From Hyposmocoma kahamanoa (taxonomy: Eukaryota > Arthropoda > Insecta > Lepidoptera > Cosmopterigidae), in assembly GCF_003589595.1 (NCBI RefSeq), contig NW_020653718.1, positions 2,185,565 to 2,249,564 on the forward strand: 64,000 nt of DNA, read 5' to 3'. The position numbers were made by a program, and so were the translations under genes. Below are positions 22,150 to 36,100 of this stretch, piece by piece. The notes beneath the pieces were generated by a model. It saw only the letters and a program-made list of their open reading frames with translations. It made no database searches and was not told the origin of the DNA. How positions within the stretch are numbered: position 1 is the first letter of the stretch; the number at the start of each line of letters is the position of its first letter.

Positions 22150-22600
22150 AAGAAAAATGTTATTATCGTTCACCATCGAGTATATAACTAGAAATAGAGA
22201 CGAAATAAGGTCCATACATTCCTGGTACCTCATCAGTGATACATCACTTATAAATATCAATTCTCGTTTGCACTGAAATATAGACAGCCGCCAACAACTG
22301 ACCTGTGTGTACGTCTCCATATATTCTAAAAATATTCTGTATTTATTGTAATAAAGGTAATATCTCTAACAATGGCGTGCTGTTCCATTCGCTAGCGTCG
22401 GGAAAAACAGCAAAACATCTAATTACAGAACAAACGGAATTAAATTTCTTAGATAATTAAATATTAAATGTTATTTTGCAATTTTCGTCCATTGTAGCAA
22501 AGCTCAAGTTAACTGGTCGTTTTAAGTGAAACAATTGACGACACCCGTCAATTGTTTCGAAGTCGGCCAGCCAAGCGGAACGTATTTGTCACATTAATGA
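22150..22600 (+). repeat. Interspersed repeat X, copy with hairpin
   Basis: Same family as 2804-3320, with the hairpin conserved at about 22,531-22,561. No coding potential seen. Confidence 0.7.
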
Positions 22601-23487
22601 TCCATTTCTGGTCTTTTGTTTATACAGGGTTATTAGTAAAACATTAACAATCTTGCAGGATTATATACTAAACATTATATACAACAACTTCTGTTCCATT
22701 ACTTTTTTAAAGCATAATAAATTTACCAAAAATAGACTTTAAAGTTTTCCACTTTTTAGATCTGTAGTTTATAGTCTGAAGTTACTTGTTTGGCAACGCC
22801 TCTTGCGTGCTTTCTTTTGCTACCGCACAGAATGCCATCGTCGGTCACTTCGTCGCTTAACATCAGGTGAGATTGTGGCCAAGCGTGTGTCTTTTATATA
22901 TTAAAAAAATATCACCTTTAACACGTTTATCGCCATGGCGGGTCAAAATAACCGGCAATAAATCTACCCATTGGGGCCGTGGGGGGTTAAAAATAACATA
23001 ACCGGCGTGGCCCTGATGAACTACTGTTGCCACTTGGTTTTTAGGATTTTTGATGGCATTAATACTTTTCTAGAGTAGGAAGGAAAGTATATATATATAT
23101 TTAGAATCAAAAAAATCAAAAAGTATATTTATTTTAATTTCAAATCGGATTTAAAAGTTACAAACTAAGCAACAAAAATTTTTAATGTGAAATATCAACC
23201 TCAAATGAAAGACGTACGTCAGTTTTAGGTAAACATCGATCGAACATTACGTGTGTAAACACTGCCCGGCATTGCGACAGGCGCGGCCTAAACGTTATTA
23301 CTGCATTTAGGCCGCGCCGAGTTAAAATGCCCGGCACTAAATATAATCCCAAACTAGAGCCAATGTCATATATTGAACATTTTTGAAAATTCTAGTCGGC
23401 GTCGAACGTGTTAGGGGCAGCGTGCCGGCGATATTTCACGACTGCGGTCGCATCAACTCGCTGCGACTCGTAGAACTAAATGGCTTA

Positions 23488-24246
23488 AGGCCCATTTAGA
23501 TGGAGAGAGTTTATCGCACGCTTCGTGACGAAAAATCGTACGCGATTATCGTAAGCAATAATCGCCATAAGATTATCGTATCATAATGTTTACATTCAGG
23601 CAAGAACTAAAATCTCGCCCACGATTATGTCATACGAGATTCGCTAGCAACTTAATCGCCTCCTCGACTGTTTACACGGAGAAATATGTGGTAAGGAGAA
23701 TCTTGCTTACGAGTTTTCGACTTGTCTAAACACGATCTCGTATGACATATTTTCAAGTTCATACGATTATCGTACAAATCGGTTCGAACCGTTTTGAGTG
23801 CGGGAATTGCCATTCGAATTCAGTGATTACTGCGGTATTGACTATGAATATATCAAAATGAACCAAAAATCATTGAAATTTGGAACTGCTGATAATATTA
23901 AGTTCATTGCACTGTATAGAAATATACTCTTTTTTTTTAATTTTATAACATTTCTTAACCCTTTTTTTTTCTTTTTCGTTTCCTTAATTCTTGTCTTAGA
24001 AAAGTAGTGATAATCAAAACATCCTCGCGCACTGTACTTATGGTAGAAACGGCTGGCACAAAAACTCGAAATACGATTTTTGCTTTCAAGTTCTGTTTAC
24101 ACGGAGACGTTCAATATTGAAAGGCGAGGCGATTATTGCTCACGTGGAAGGCCGATAATCGCGAATGTTTAGACGAGGAAAGTTTTTTATATTCTTTCGA
24201 TAATCGTATCTTCGAGACGAGAAACTCTGTCCATCTAAATGGGCCT
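23488..24246 (+). mobile_element. PIF/Harbinger-like MITE with TTA duplication
   Basis: AGGCCCATTTAGATGGAGAG at the left and the inverted CTCTGTCCATCTAAATGGGCCT at the right. TTA at 23,485-23,487 and 24,247-24,249. Interior has many subterminal CGATTATCGTA motifs in both orientations. 759 bp, no transposase ORF. A 3-bp TWA duplication is the PIF/Harbinger habit. Confidence 0.75.
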
Positions 24247-24504
24247 TTAGTGCAGCGTGCCCGCGACCGGCCAACATTGGTCTTGAAACTTGCAGTGATC
24301 AGGCGTCGCAAGTCGCTTGCGACTACTACTAGACGATCAATTAATGTTCCTATTATTATTAGATTGTTACATAGTAATTAAAATGATAATAATCAACCAG
24401 ATAGGTTAATTGATGCAGTTGGTAATTGCCTCAGAATATTAATTGGATGAATATTAAATCTCCTTCTATATCCTATTCAGTTCATAGTTCATATTTTTTT
24501 CGTA

Positions 24505-24835
24505 GTAATAAGGTTCTTTTGATTGGTTCAAGCAGCAGGGACGCAGGCTTTACTTCAGAATTATTTTTTTAGAAACGAAATTAAATCCACTTCAAAAATA
24601 TCGTGTATTATACGTGTCCTATTTAATTCATTTGATATAAAAAAAATGGTGTATGTAACGTACTTATTGAATACAGCGGATTTGTTATAAAATTTCGAGG
24701 TAAGGTTGTGTTTTTTTCTATCGTGAAAATGTTTAGGAATCGTGTTTTTTAACACCGTGCAGTAATCAACACTTTTACTGTTGCGGAATCAACCAAAGCT
24801 ATTTAAAGTTATATAGACTCTGTTTCAATGTTGTA
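24505..24835 (+). repeat. Interspersed repeat F
   Basis: Second copy of the 421-765 family, with the same landmarks and several indels. Confidence 0.6.
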
Positions 24836-26873
24836 TTTGTACGAAAGTAAAATCTGATAAATTATTAAATGTAATGGAACAAAAGTTCTTGTTTATGATT
24901 TTAGCAGTACAATTGTACGAGGTTATAAGAATTTTACAAATAACCTACAAAATTAGGTACACATCATTGGAATATTCTTTATACCACATGTAGCTTCGTA
25001 GTAAAACAAACTCACCTTCCAAATCCTTAATGCACAAGTACTAAAATAAATATTAATCGCGTCGATAAACAAAATTTTATATTATACCCAAGCACGTCAG
25101 GTGCACCCAACAGTACACCGACTGAATAATTAATAGTTCCTCTATAAACTACCACATTAGGGCCTAATCAATCAACAATGAACAAAAAGTATTTAATTAT
25201 AATTTCAATGAATTCGATGTACATTGCTTTGTCATTGTAAAGCATAGACGGACAAAAATCCGACGACGTATCACTGCAGATGCCTTGTAATACAAGCTCT
25301 TTGCAATTGTTTAATAGGTGAGTATCACATTTCGTAATTATTTAAAATGAGAAATATACAAATGTAGTTACTCCAAAATAAACTGCTTAACAGTCCGCAG
25401 GTTCTCCATGAAAAACTACAAGATTTTTCAAAACATTTCCTAATTATCAAAGTCGAGTCTTCCACATTACTTGAAATAGTGTAACAAGTGCCATATTGTT
25501 TTTTTATTTCTCACAAAAGGGTTTGTCGAAATTGCTACGTTGTTATCCTACCTTACAGTTTGTTTTTTTTGAAGATGGAGTAAAATGACAGTTCAAAAGT
25601 GTTGCCCGCTTGCGAACGGCTAGTGATTGCAGTCGATAAATATTCTATCGACTATAGACTGAATGTTGATGATGTTACGCTTATGCTATAAAAAGCCGGT
25701 ATCATTTGAATCATCATCGACCCATTATCCGTTTATCTACTGGGCTTTTTGATTTTAATTCAATATAGGTAATCAAATTCGCGTGTCCTTACAAAAATTT
25801 ATGTAAATAAAACTTGATTTCGAAACTAGTAGGCCAACGGTCAAAATATGAATAAAGAAGGAAATAACGCAATTAGAACGTACTAACACTCACAATTCAA
25901 ATATTTTTGCCAAAATGTTATCTTCTTTCACAATCTATCGATAAAACTGTCGACAACAATTACATTACTATTTAAAATTTTATGATCGGCTCAGTTTCTT
26001 GTGAGGATAATTTCATTGTACATGAATAAAATGTTTTTTTTTACAAATATACGAGACGAATGCAAACCATCAATGTAATGAAAACAAACTAAACGCTAAA
26101 AAATGTATGAATGTAATTAGTTGTATAATACGAGGTTTTTCTTACATAATTTTGATAATAGTTATCTTTAACAAGGCAAAGTTTATAACCCCTTATAGAT
26201 AGCGGTAAAATAAATAGATAACTCATAATATAGTATAAAATATTAGTATAATGTTTTTCTTTGTTCATTGCAATGTGAGAGAGTGTGAGGGTACAAAAAA
26301 AGATATTGTCTCATTGGGATCGTGATGTTGCGTTTGACAATTTGTGCACTCGAGAATTAATAATTAATGTTTCTGAGGGTTCAATTCATTATAAGAAACA
26401 AAACATTGCATTTTAATTATTCATAATTTATTTCATTTCATTACAATTTAAGACAAGTATGTACCAAAATTTATCAACTTGAATAATCTTCATTATGTAA
26501 TCTGTCGACTCGATAAATATCGGAGCTACGTTCGAGTACATAACGGAGTTATGAAGCTAAGAAAAAAAACAGTATGTAGGATCATTGCATCCATGTAATA
26601 TTGTATTTTTTTGTCTATAGTTACCTTAGAGGATGGAAAAAAATAAAAGAAATGGTTGCCTGTCAATAAACCTTCGTAAATAAATGGTTGAACGAAGTAT
26701 AGTAGTAAGTTTCATACGTCATATTACTGCTGTACTCGTTAGTTATTTTATTTTATTTTAATTCTAATGTATTGGGAGACCAACGGCTATATTTAATAAC
26801 TGAAATATTGGTGGAGAGCCTATTATGGGTCCTCACCAATAGACACACATTAAGTTGTAGTGTCGCTGGTTTT

Positions 26874-27325
26874 TAACCGACTTCAAAAAAGGAGGAGGTT
26901 CTCAATTCGACTATATATTTTTTTATATGTATGTTACGCGATAACTCCGGTATTTGTGAGCCGATTTTCATGATTCTTTTTTTGTTGGAAAGGGGGTACT
27001 TCCATAGTAGTCCCATTTCATTTTGAAAATCATCCACCTCTAAGGGTGGCTGTTCACACATGAAGATTCATTTTTATAAATGGCACCTAAATTTTACTAA
27101 GGAGCAATTATTTTAATGGTTGATTTTGATATTTCTCCAATTCAAGGCGTTTTTCTCTCCATATAATTTGAGTAGTGAGAGCCTATTTTTATTATCTCCA
27201 GTGTCAAGTCCTGTATAGTGGCGAATTTAAGAATATTTCAATAAAACTTAGCAAATAGACGTACTTCCACGTACTTTTGATGTCGGTTTTTTTAGTACTC
27301 TGTACTGAGATTATTAGCTGTCATC
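26874..27325 (-). repeat. Repeat P copy, reversed
   Basis: Begins ACCGACTTCAAAAAAGGAGG and ends GTCGGTTTTTTTAGTACTCT. Both ends carry the inverted AAAACCGAC...TCAA motif, so the family looks like a short inverted-repeat element of about 450-500 bp. Confidence 0.65.
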
Positions 27326-27747
27326 TTTTTAAATCATGGATTTTATATGTATACATAATTCAGACTTTTTTTTCAAATTCGGTGGCACTCCCTGCATAGC
27401 ATCAATGCCCCCCAATTGCTTCTGAAGCCCCTACCCCCTTAGGATTCTTCAGCGCCAGGTAGGGACTACTTTAAGAACCTATGCTGTACCTACTCGTATT
27501 GATATACGAAAATTCAACGAAAATGTTAATACATGATAATTCCACCTACATCGCCCATTTTTCACGCATGGATGTAACTTAAAATTTAACGGACACACAC
27601 ACAAGTCGTTTATATACTTCACAATTATACGTGAAAAGTGCTTTAACCACATTAAAGTCATAAAAATAATCCGAACTACATGAAAGAAATTATGTATATG
27701 TAAAATTTTATAACTCTCCTATTTAAGTATAAAAAGTTATCGACTAA

Positions 27748-28006
27748 GAGACACACAGAAACACTATCGTCTTTCGAGCGTCAGTGTCTTGTCCAAAGCA
27801 CGCACAGCGTCTTGCTAACGCACGCACAGCTTCGACACCACAGACGTCCGCGCGGCTGCGACGACGCAACGCCAGCACACAGCGACTGCGGAATAGAGCT
27901 GAACGTCGGATATACCCTGCACTGGATGGCGCGCGGACATCGTGTTGACGCTGTTTGTGCGTTGGCAAGACGCTGACGTTCAAAAGACGCTAGTGTGAGC
28001 GGTCTC
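27748..28006 (+). mobile_element. PIF/Harbinger-like MITE with TAA duplication
   Basis: GAGACACACAGAAACACTAT...GAGCGTCAGTGTCTTG at the left, inverted at the right (...AGTGTGAGCGGTCTC). TAA on both sides (27,745-27,747; 28,007-28,009). GC-rich against its surroundings. The ORF on its minus strand looks spurious. Confidence 0.72.
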
Positions 28007-28124
28007 TAATTTTGATCGTGGAATCATGAAAGTTGTAATTTTGCAGATATGGCCTTATTAACATCAATGGTGCAATAAAGCAACATTACCAAACAATATT
28101 TTTACATAATTATTATATACCTTC

Positions 28125-28385
28125 CTCGAAGCGAGGAAAGTCAATAATATACATTAGATACGGAAATGGACCTAGAATTGACCCTTGAGGGACGCCCATG
28201 TTAACCGCAGACCCTGATGATCTCGCACCGTTGTTATCGACCCTCTAAGTCCTATTATTTAAATACAATTTAAGAAAGTAGAGGACTCGAACCGCCACAC
28301 AATAATAGCAAGCTTTCCCAACCAGAATATCTTGGTGCTCACAATCAAAAGTCTTTGAAAGGTCACTGAAATTACGTATACCATT
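28125..28385 (-). pseudogene. LINE reverse-transcriptase fragment
   Basis: The minus strand reads FSDLSKTFDCEHQDILVGKA, later a stop, then NMGVPQGSILGPFPYLMYII. These are RT motifs A and B (D-x-S-K-A-F-D; G-V-P-Q-G-S-I-L-G-P). One in-frame TAG near 28,243. Confidence 0.7.
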
Positions 28386-29384
28386 AGGAGTCTGTCATAC
28401 ACCAAACATAATGGTTCGCCAACTCAACACTAGTTGAATGACCCCGAATTAAAAAAAACAAAAAACAAATTGTTTCACTGTCACTACTTACATATCACAT
28501 CAATCTGTTAATTTACACTCAGTCTGTGATAAAGTATATATATTTTATAATTAATAATTCAATCTAGACTAAAGTAATAGTGTAGTATCGTAGATTTAAC
28601 GAAAATAACCACTTCCATAGACGTGCACTTCATTAATGAACACTATCAATTTATAATGAACGATATAACATTATTTTTCTTAGCACTATAATTCTGTACC
28701 GTAACCATAGGAACTATTTGTAATTCATAAATGACGGAATATTTTATGAAATTTGTTGCCATTCTAATCCTAGTTTCTAAATATACAGAGTACCTTTGGT
28801 GCAAACAGTTCCTTTTAAAGCGTTACCATAATAAAAAGATAAAACACCTCTTATAAAATGTCCAACTTCCTTCTACAGAATCACAACATAAACTACAAGT
28901 AACCAAAGACTCAATCACACTAAGCAGACAGTCTATTATACAAAAGTCCTATCTTCAACCAGATTTTAAAGTAAAATGACTTCCACTACTTGTTATTTGG
29001 ATATAGAATACTATAGTACATATTGTGACTCTCTACCTATTGCTCGTTGCTTCTTTGCTGCGAAGATTTCTCCTGTATAAACGCATCGAGTTAACAATAG
29101 GCTGTTTCTGGATGTCTGTCTGAACGGAGACAAACAACGTGTCTATGTTTCATAATCTATCTAATAACATGTAGGTTTACTATGTTTGATCCTTAACGAA
29201 GGCGAATAATTGTTTTTATTTGAAGTTTCACAATCAGTTCCCGTATTTTGTATTAATTACATCTACTTGATGTTTGATGGTTTTGTTTTGTTCGTCCGCT
29301 ATTATTACTCCTAACTGCGTATTACTTAAAATAGTAGCAGTAGAGCTCATAATGAAAGTTCTTCCAACTAAGTACAGCCACCAT

Positions 29385-29625
29385 AAGGTTCTATTTCTAC
29401 CGCCAAGCAATCTGAGCATCACTGCGTTCCGGTTTTGAAGGGTAAGGGTACTGGTGAAACTATAGGCATATGGGATTTGTCAACTTTATCTCTCAGGGTG
29501 CCGAGTCCAATAGCAATGCTCCTCATAACTTTGCGATTTAAAGCTCTACGTGGTATTGCAACTGTTATGGACAGGCATAGTCGCTTACCACTAAATGGAC
29601 GGACTTATTCATTTCGTCACTTTAC
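29385..29625 (-). repeat. SINE-like repeat S
   Basis: Reverse copy just past the ceramidase stop region: TTTCTACCGCCAAGCAATCT, GCGTTCCGGTTTTGAAGGGT and GTTATGGACAGGCATAGTCG. Confidence 0.65.
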
Positions 29626-29994
29626 AATAGGATACAAAAAAAATCTAATGTGAAGTTCATACTACAATGTCAAATGCATGCAATTCAGTTATCGTAAAAA
29701 CTGTTCACTTATTATTATTCGTGTCATCATTCAAAGACGAAGGAATACCATGATTATCAACTTGACAAGCGATTAAGTTATTATAAATAGTAATCGTTAG
29801 TTGCTATCTAATTCACCAATACCCGCCAGCCGCTCTGCGTTCTAACTCCATAGCAACCGGTCCTTCAATATCGTCACTCCAACAGACTTTGTCAACTGCT
29901 TACCTCCGTACCACAGGTATTTGATATGAGATGGAATGGAATTTCTGATACTGCTTCCAGAAATAATACAAAATGTTATTGTTGCATTATAAAT

Positions 29995-30187
29995 CTAAAT
30001 ATTTATTCCATCAGTAACTCTAAAACTATTACTAGTTCCACTGAACTCAGATAAGTTGCCGAGTAAGCTGCGTGCGACGCCGTAGTAAACGATGCGGTAC
30101 TGCGTTATAATGGCGTCGCTGGGAACTGTCCATTCGATGATAACGTTACTCGTGGCCAGTAAAAGAGATTGGCGCTGCCAGATGAAC
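29995..30187 (-). CDS. CDase: Ceramidase exon 14 and stop
   Basis: Encodes KFIWQRQSLLLATSNVIIEW, then QYRIVYYGVARSLLGN and FSGTSNSFRV, ending in TAG at 29995-29997. It matches the terminal beta-sandwich (x-x-Y-R-I-x-Y-x-G...G-x-S-x-x-F-x-V). The 3' UTR below was not defined. Confidence 0.94.
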
Positions 30188-33100
30188 CTGAAAGAAAATA
30201 ATAAATCGCATATAACAAAGCCAAAGGTATAGTTTAAGGTGTATGGTTTAAACTACAGTAACGTCTTTGTTTCTCCGGACGTAAACTTTAGAATACTCAA
30301 CAGAATAATAGTTTTAGCTGTGTGAATGATAATTAAATTTTTATTGAATTGATATTCAATTATTTTTTTGTGAAATTACTTATCTAGTTTGTTATAATTA
30401 TTAATACAAAGATCGAACACTCAGAAAAAATTCCTTCGATCCGGTCGGATTCAAACCGACGTCTTCTTGCATACCGTGGCAGACGCTATACCAACTAAGC
30501 CACGGAACGAACCAACGGACCTCACGAATTCTTCTATGTGCTTGCGTCGTGTCTTTGCATTGGTCTTTCAACGACTTTTTAGTCGTAGCGCCATCTATGA
30601 GAAATCTATTACAGATTTATCACCAATTAGTACCTTTACAGCTACCAGTCCTGTGTGAATGTTCTCAATTGTGATGTCGTTGCATCGGATGAATAAATGG
30701 AGTCTACGATAGATACAACAACTGCTACAATGTAAATGCTTTTGAATTGGTGTAGGTAAGTGCGTAAACAGTATTGTTCATGCACAACAATCATACTGAT
30801 TCTTATCGACATGTTTTTAACAACGTAACTATTATACTATTCCAGAAATCAATACGTGAGTTTTTCAATTCAAAAGTAAATTGAAGAATTTTTTTTAGAA
30901 AACTAAAACCATATTGGAAATGAAACTATCTTTCCGGATTTAAATCGCGTATATTTGTTTGTATTTTGCCCTTTACAGGTCCCATGGTCACGGTTGACAG
31001 TCAACCGTGACCATGGGACCTGTAAAGGGCCCGAAACGTCGGTTTGTTTGAAAAAACAAATATACGCGATTTAAATCCGGAAAAATAGTTTCATTTCCTA
31101 TGTGTAACAATCGCGAAAACCTAAGAACTCGATAAAACCATATTCTTACAAAAACTTTCGAATCTATTACGCTTTGCCGTTAGAGAATATTATGCTGTAG
31201 ATTCGAAGTATAATATTGAACTTACAAGTTAAACTTTAAATTGAAGAAACCCCTAATACAAAACAGTGTACTCCAAATATTCAACTGTACGCCAACTACT
31301 AAGCAACTCTTCTGCTTGCGTTGGGGGTAATAAAAACATTCAAATCTACCAATCACAGAATGCCCAATACCATTGTGGCTGATAAAAAAATACTCCTAAT
31401 ACTGCCCATACGTATTTCTATCAAAATACCATTGACTTTATGATCTAAAGGCCATCAAAACTAATTCACATTCGCTCATACTTTGTTATAAATTATATTT
31501 GTGAGGCACGGTCCCCATACTATACAAGGCGTGGTTTCGTTATCTATTATGAAGAGAAATAATAGTTTCAGATGACAGAATAACAATATTGATAAAATCG
31601 ATCGAAGTGTATATTAAACATAAATTTATTATAAAACGATTCACCGTGTTACTGAAGTAACAAAATTTTGAGGACTTGCTGTTTACGTTGGACCTTTAAA
31701 ATTGGTCATTATGGGTTTCGAAGCAGTGTATTTTTAACTATATCATTTAACGGGAAACTGACAAATTACGACCACCAACATTAGTTTTTATATATTTAAA
31801 CATTTATTTCAGACCACATGACCCATATAATATATACCTTAAGGACTAACACACATACAATATAATATGACAATAAAATAAACTAAACTAATCTACACGT
31901 GTTGCACTTGTCGGCGACGTGTGGCGCGATCTGGTTTATATTGTTTGTATGAATTTTTATTATATAATTACGCTATGTACATTTTTAAAAATATGGCTTG
32001 CTTCAGCGGTAAGCAAACATCGCTGTAAAACCAGCCCGCTTAAGAAGATTTATGAAACTTTGCATTTTGTCATCGTTGTGGCATAAACCATCTCCTTAGA
32101 TGAAACCTGTGCTCAGTAGTAGGACAATGAGATTCATGACGAAAAATCTACTGTTCATAAACAATAAATTAACGATACAAAAACTGCCTCTGTGGGAGAA
32201 AAAATTGTATGGCCGGCATTTATTTCTCTCGTGAGTTTGGGTGCAATTTGTTGTTGTCGAAGGGTGTCTCCATGGCATCCGCGATACAGGGTTTCTTTAG
32301 TGTGAGGCTATAAGTAGAATGTGTGCATTAATTAGTTAATTTTAAAGACTGCACTTACTTCGTTTCCCAATCCGCGTCAGTCGCTATAACTTCCCAGTTT
32401 CCAAGCTCAAACCTTTCAATCGCCGCGTGTGTTGACTCCTGTTTCAAATCGTTACGGGGGTTCGCCGCCACCTGAGAATGTTAAACTTGAAACATCTGAA
32501 TATGTACAGTAGATGAAGATACACTTGCAAATATGTAATCGAAATCAAAAGACGATTGAAGTCATTCTTTTTTCAAATAAAACGGTGACGGGACGAACAA
32601 GTCATGTGACTGGTGGTAAGCGACACGCCTGTCCATAACAGTTGCACTGCCACCACCACCAGAGATTTAAATAACAAAGATCTGAGGAGTACTGCCACTG
32701 CGCCAGACACCTTTGGACATAAGTTGACAAGTCCAATATGCCTGTAATTTCACCTTTGCCCTTCGAAACCAGAACGCTGTAATGTTTATGCTTGGCGGCA
32801 GAAATAGATAATATAACGTGCTGGTATATGTGGCCAGTCCCGTATCTCATATCTACGTTTTGATCATAGTGTCCCTCCCTATCAACCTCTTGGTTATACG
32901 GGAAGGGCCTAATCTGTGCAAGCAAGCCTGCATAGGGACCAGGAAAGTATATCAGATCAGGATTGTGGACAGAGTTGGCACAGACCGTTGTCACGAACTT
33001 CATCTGGTACTCACAAGGCTAGTTAGTGTCGGATGCTCGTATAACACGCTCCCTATTTTTCAAATAGGTACCGAATTTGTTGACACGCTCACATCCCGTT

Positions 33101-36100
33101 GTGAATTGCACAACTAGTTGCCACAGCTAAGCTGCTGCATCTGTAGCCCAGTCTTGCCGAAATTAAAAAGCTTGTATTGGTATATATATATATCCAATGC
33201 TTTTTAAGCAGTTAAAATACGTGAGATTTACATGATTGAAGATTGAGGCTTACGATGCGCATGTCCTATCTCTTCGAGAATTTTGATGGGAGTGACGACG
33301 GAACGAACTAAAATAAGAATATCGAAGGAAAGGAATTAGAGAACGATTCAAAATTTCTAAAGTTGGTGGCCAGGAACCAGAAAGAGAGTAAGAAAAAGAT
33401 GGGCTGACGATGAAGGAGATCGCATCGTCGCAAATCTAAATTCAACTACCAATTTTCCTCTTTGGTGGCGGCGCTGTGGTATATGTGGGCAGTAGTGCAT
33501 ATGAACTATCACAATTCAACCTTTTCTTGGCGTTCTTCAAAATACGTCAATGAGTGTAGATACTACTTACAAAAGTCGCTCTAACTGTATCTCCCCTGCG
33601 TACAACTTCAGCCGGCTGAGACAGCACATCCCCGAAGCTACGGCCTAACGGAGAGGAGTCCACTATCACTGGCAAGACTACGGAGATGGCTCGACCGCGA
33701 TTGTCTTCTGGCTCCGGACCCGCAGGCACGTCTCCGCCCTTCAAAATTAATCATTAATTCCACAAGACTATCCAACTTAAGCAAGTTGGGAAGTCATTAT
33801 GGTTACGTTTCTTTGAAAAATTGTTCTTACAAGTTGCAGTCAACTTGTAACGAACAAATTTACGTCTTTTTAAGAACAATTTTACAATTTATTTTATTGA
33901 ATACCGTGACTTTTTTTGTTATAATACTCCACTAGTTTGTAATTATTATTTACACAAATATGGAACAACGCAAAGAGTAATTTCGTCGATCTGTGGCCAC
34001 ACGGGGCCACCGCTCTTTTGTTTATTTTTATATGATTTATTAAAGAAAATCAACAGCTATTAGAAATAAAATATACAGACTATAAGTCTATACCATTGAC
34101 CAATCGCGGTACAGGACTGCGTGGTAACTATTTAGTACCAATTGGTGCACCAGATGTCGCGACGAGTACCAAATAGCAATTTTGTTTTACATTGACATGC
34201 TGCAATTTACCAAAGCTACTCCAACTTCTAGTGATTACAAACAAATCAACTAGATGGCGCTTATAGGCGCAGATTTTTTTTGGCCTCACTTTGGCGACGT
34301 GTGCATGGGTACCCCAACAGTATGCTAAAAGTGGTGGCGGATATCATAGTTTTTTTATTTTATTTTATTTTAATTTAGTCTCATTTTATTTTAATTTTAA
34401 CATTTGAATAGCATCATACTAACCTTATTCCTAAGTTCTTTACTAACAAACTGTGGCTAATTGTTTTTGGTCCGAATCAAAGTAGTATTATTATTATTAG
34501 CGTCATTTACCCATATTAGGAAGAGTTGATTTACAAATTTATTGTAACACGCAATGCCATCTATTGACACGTGTGTTTGTCAAAATTCTGAAAATAATTT
34601 TAGTACATGATCAATGTTTTATTAATATTACAAGGAAAACTATAATAGACTCAACGGAACTGACTCGATCTATAGCTCTGTTGGTAAGAGCGGTGACCCC
34701 CGTTTAATATCATAACTATACCCTAATTTCAATTCATTGTCATACCTCGATTGCAACTTGGGTAAATTCGTTGAATTTATTCAAAAATATGTCCAACGTG
34801 TACGGACCATAGATTGTAGACGCGGCTTCATAACGTTGTATCTGTAAAAAAAATGTGATCAGCCTTCTTTACACATTACGCGCGGAAAAGCCTGCACGAA
34901 TAATCGTGCGTGTGCTATTTCCTGTTATATATGTATATATTACCTTCCAACATTGCTGTATCACGCGCTATATGATGTTATTTGACCTCTTAATTGGCGT
35001 TATTCGATTTAGTCATTTTGGCATAATCAATAATGCATGGATGAAGGAAAGCTGGCAGCAGATGAAAGCAACAGGCCGAGGACGAGGCGAAATGGCGCGC
35101 ATTGGGAGAGGCCTATGTTCATCAGTGGTTTGCGATAGGCTGATGATAATGATGAAGTAGTATTGCAAAATATTGGTGTCATATACAAAGCTTTAAGCAT
35201 TGAACTTACCTGATATTCCTCAAAGGTAGCAACATAGTGAATGTATTCATTGGTCAAACCAGATATAGCAACCCTGGGCTCAAAGCCGTTTCTTTCCATG
35301 ACCGAGCCAATGACGTCCTTCATACGTCTTCCGGCCATTGTAGTCGGTTCCCCAGGTACACCAGCGATGACAAAATCCCCCAGCCAAATCAGGGAAACTG
35401 ATACGATCCTAGGATGCCAGGGAATCGGGAAGTTTCCCTGAAAACAAAATGGTTTGAGGTTGCAAATTAGAGTCTTAGGTATGCTGAAACCCAGTACATC
35501 AACATATTTAATCGTCTGAAGCATGGACCAATAAATTCAAGAGGATTTCGAATCGCTCTACAAGACAGCGTAGTCGGGTATTTAGTCCTTATAGGTACAC
35601 CAGTACCTTTGCAAATAATTGACGAACTACAATTTATCAAAACTACTCTAATTTCTAGTTTTCAAACAAATCAATTAGATGGCGTTTGTTGCACAGATTT
35701 ACACGGACACTGTCGGCTATTATACTAAATCCAAACTCATGGTACCACGATTTCGTTTAACTAAGGTAAACGATTATTTTATGGGAAAATATATTCGTTT
35801 TACAATAAGATTCTGGAGCATATATTAAAATTACCATTTCCTAAGTTTAAAACCTACATTAAAAGTATTCTAATTGAAAAGTCATATTACAAAATTGTAG
35901 ATTACGTGTATGTATAAAGATGTATGGAAAGGCAACGTGAGTCTAGATTCCACACAAATATGATTCAAAATGTATTCTATAGGATTTAAGTTTACTTGAA
36001 AAGAGCAATCCCAAGACTTTCTTCCTCGTTCTTCTCAGGGAGGTCAGCGTAGTGAACGAGCAGTAGCTTACCAAAAAACGTTTAGAAGTTAAAAAAATTT

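Larger units (their letters stand above)
18545..29994. other. Region between triokinase and ceramidase coding exons: repeats only
   Basis: I searched this stretch for the missing N-terminal triokinase exon(s) and for the ceramidase 3' UTR and found neither with confidence. It holds the repeats listed separately. 24,836-26,870 and 28,390-29,380 are AT-rich with no recognised coding sequence. One splice-flanked 25-bp block at 25,016-25,040 is noted in findings. Confidence 0.6.

Noticed and set aside
24111..24381. Two opposite ORFs of 66 and 81 codons
   Set aside because: Both lie in or across the end of the TTA-flanked MITE at 23,488-24,246.
30430..30530. tRNA gene on the minus strand
   Set aside because: Boxes are present but the cloverleaf is poor and the sequence continues into a repeated SINE body.
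32602..33003. 133-codon minus-strand ORF as a gene
   Set aside because: Half of it is repeat S in reverse; no conserved domain; no splice context.
35027..35524. 165-codon ORF as one exon
   Set aside because: Only 35,210-35,437 is ceramidase; the flanking parts are intron, including an RTE tail.
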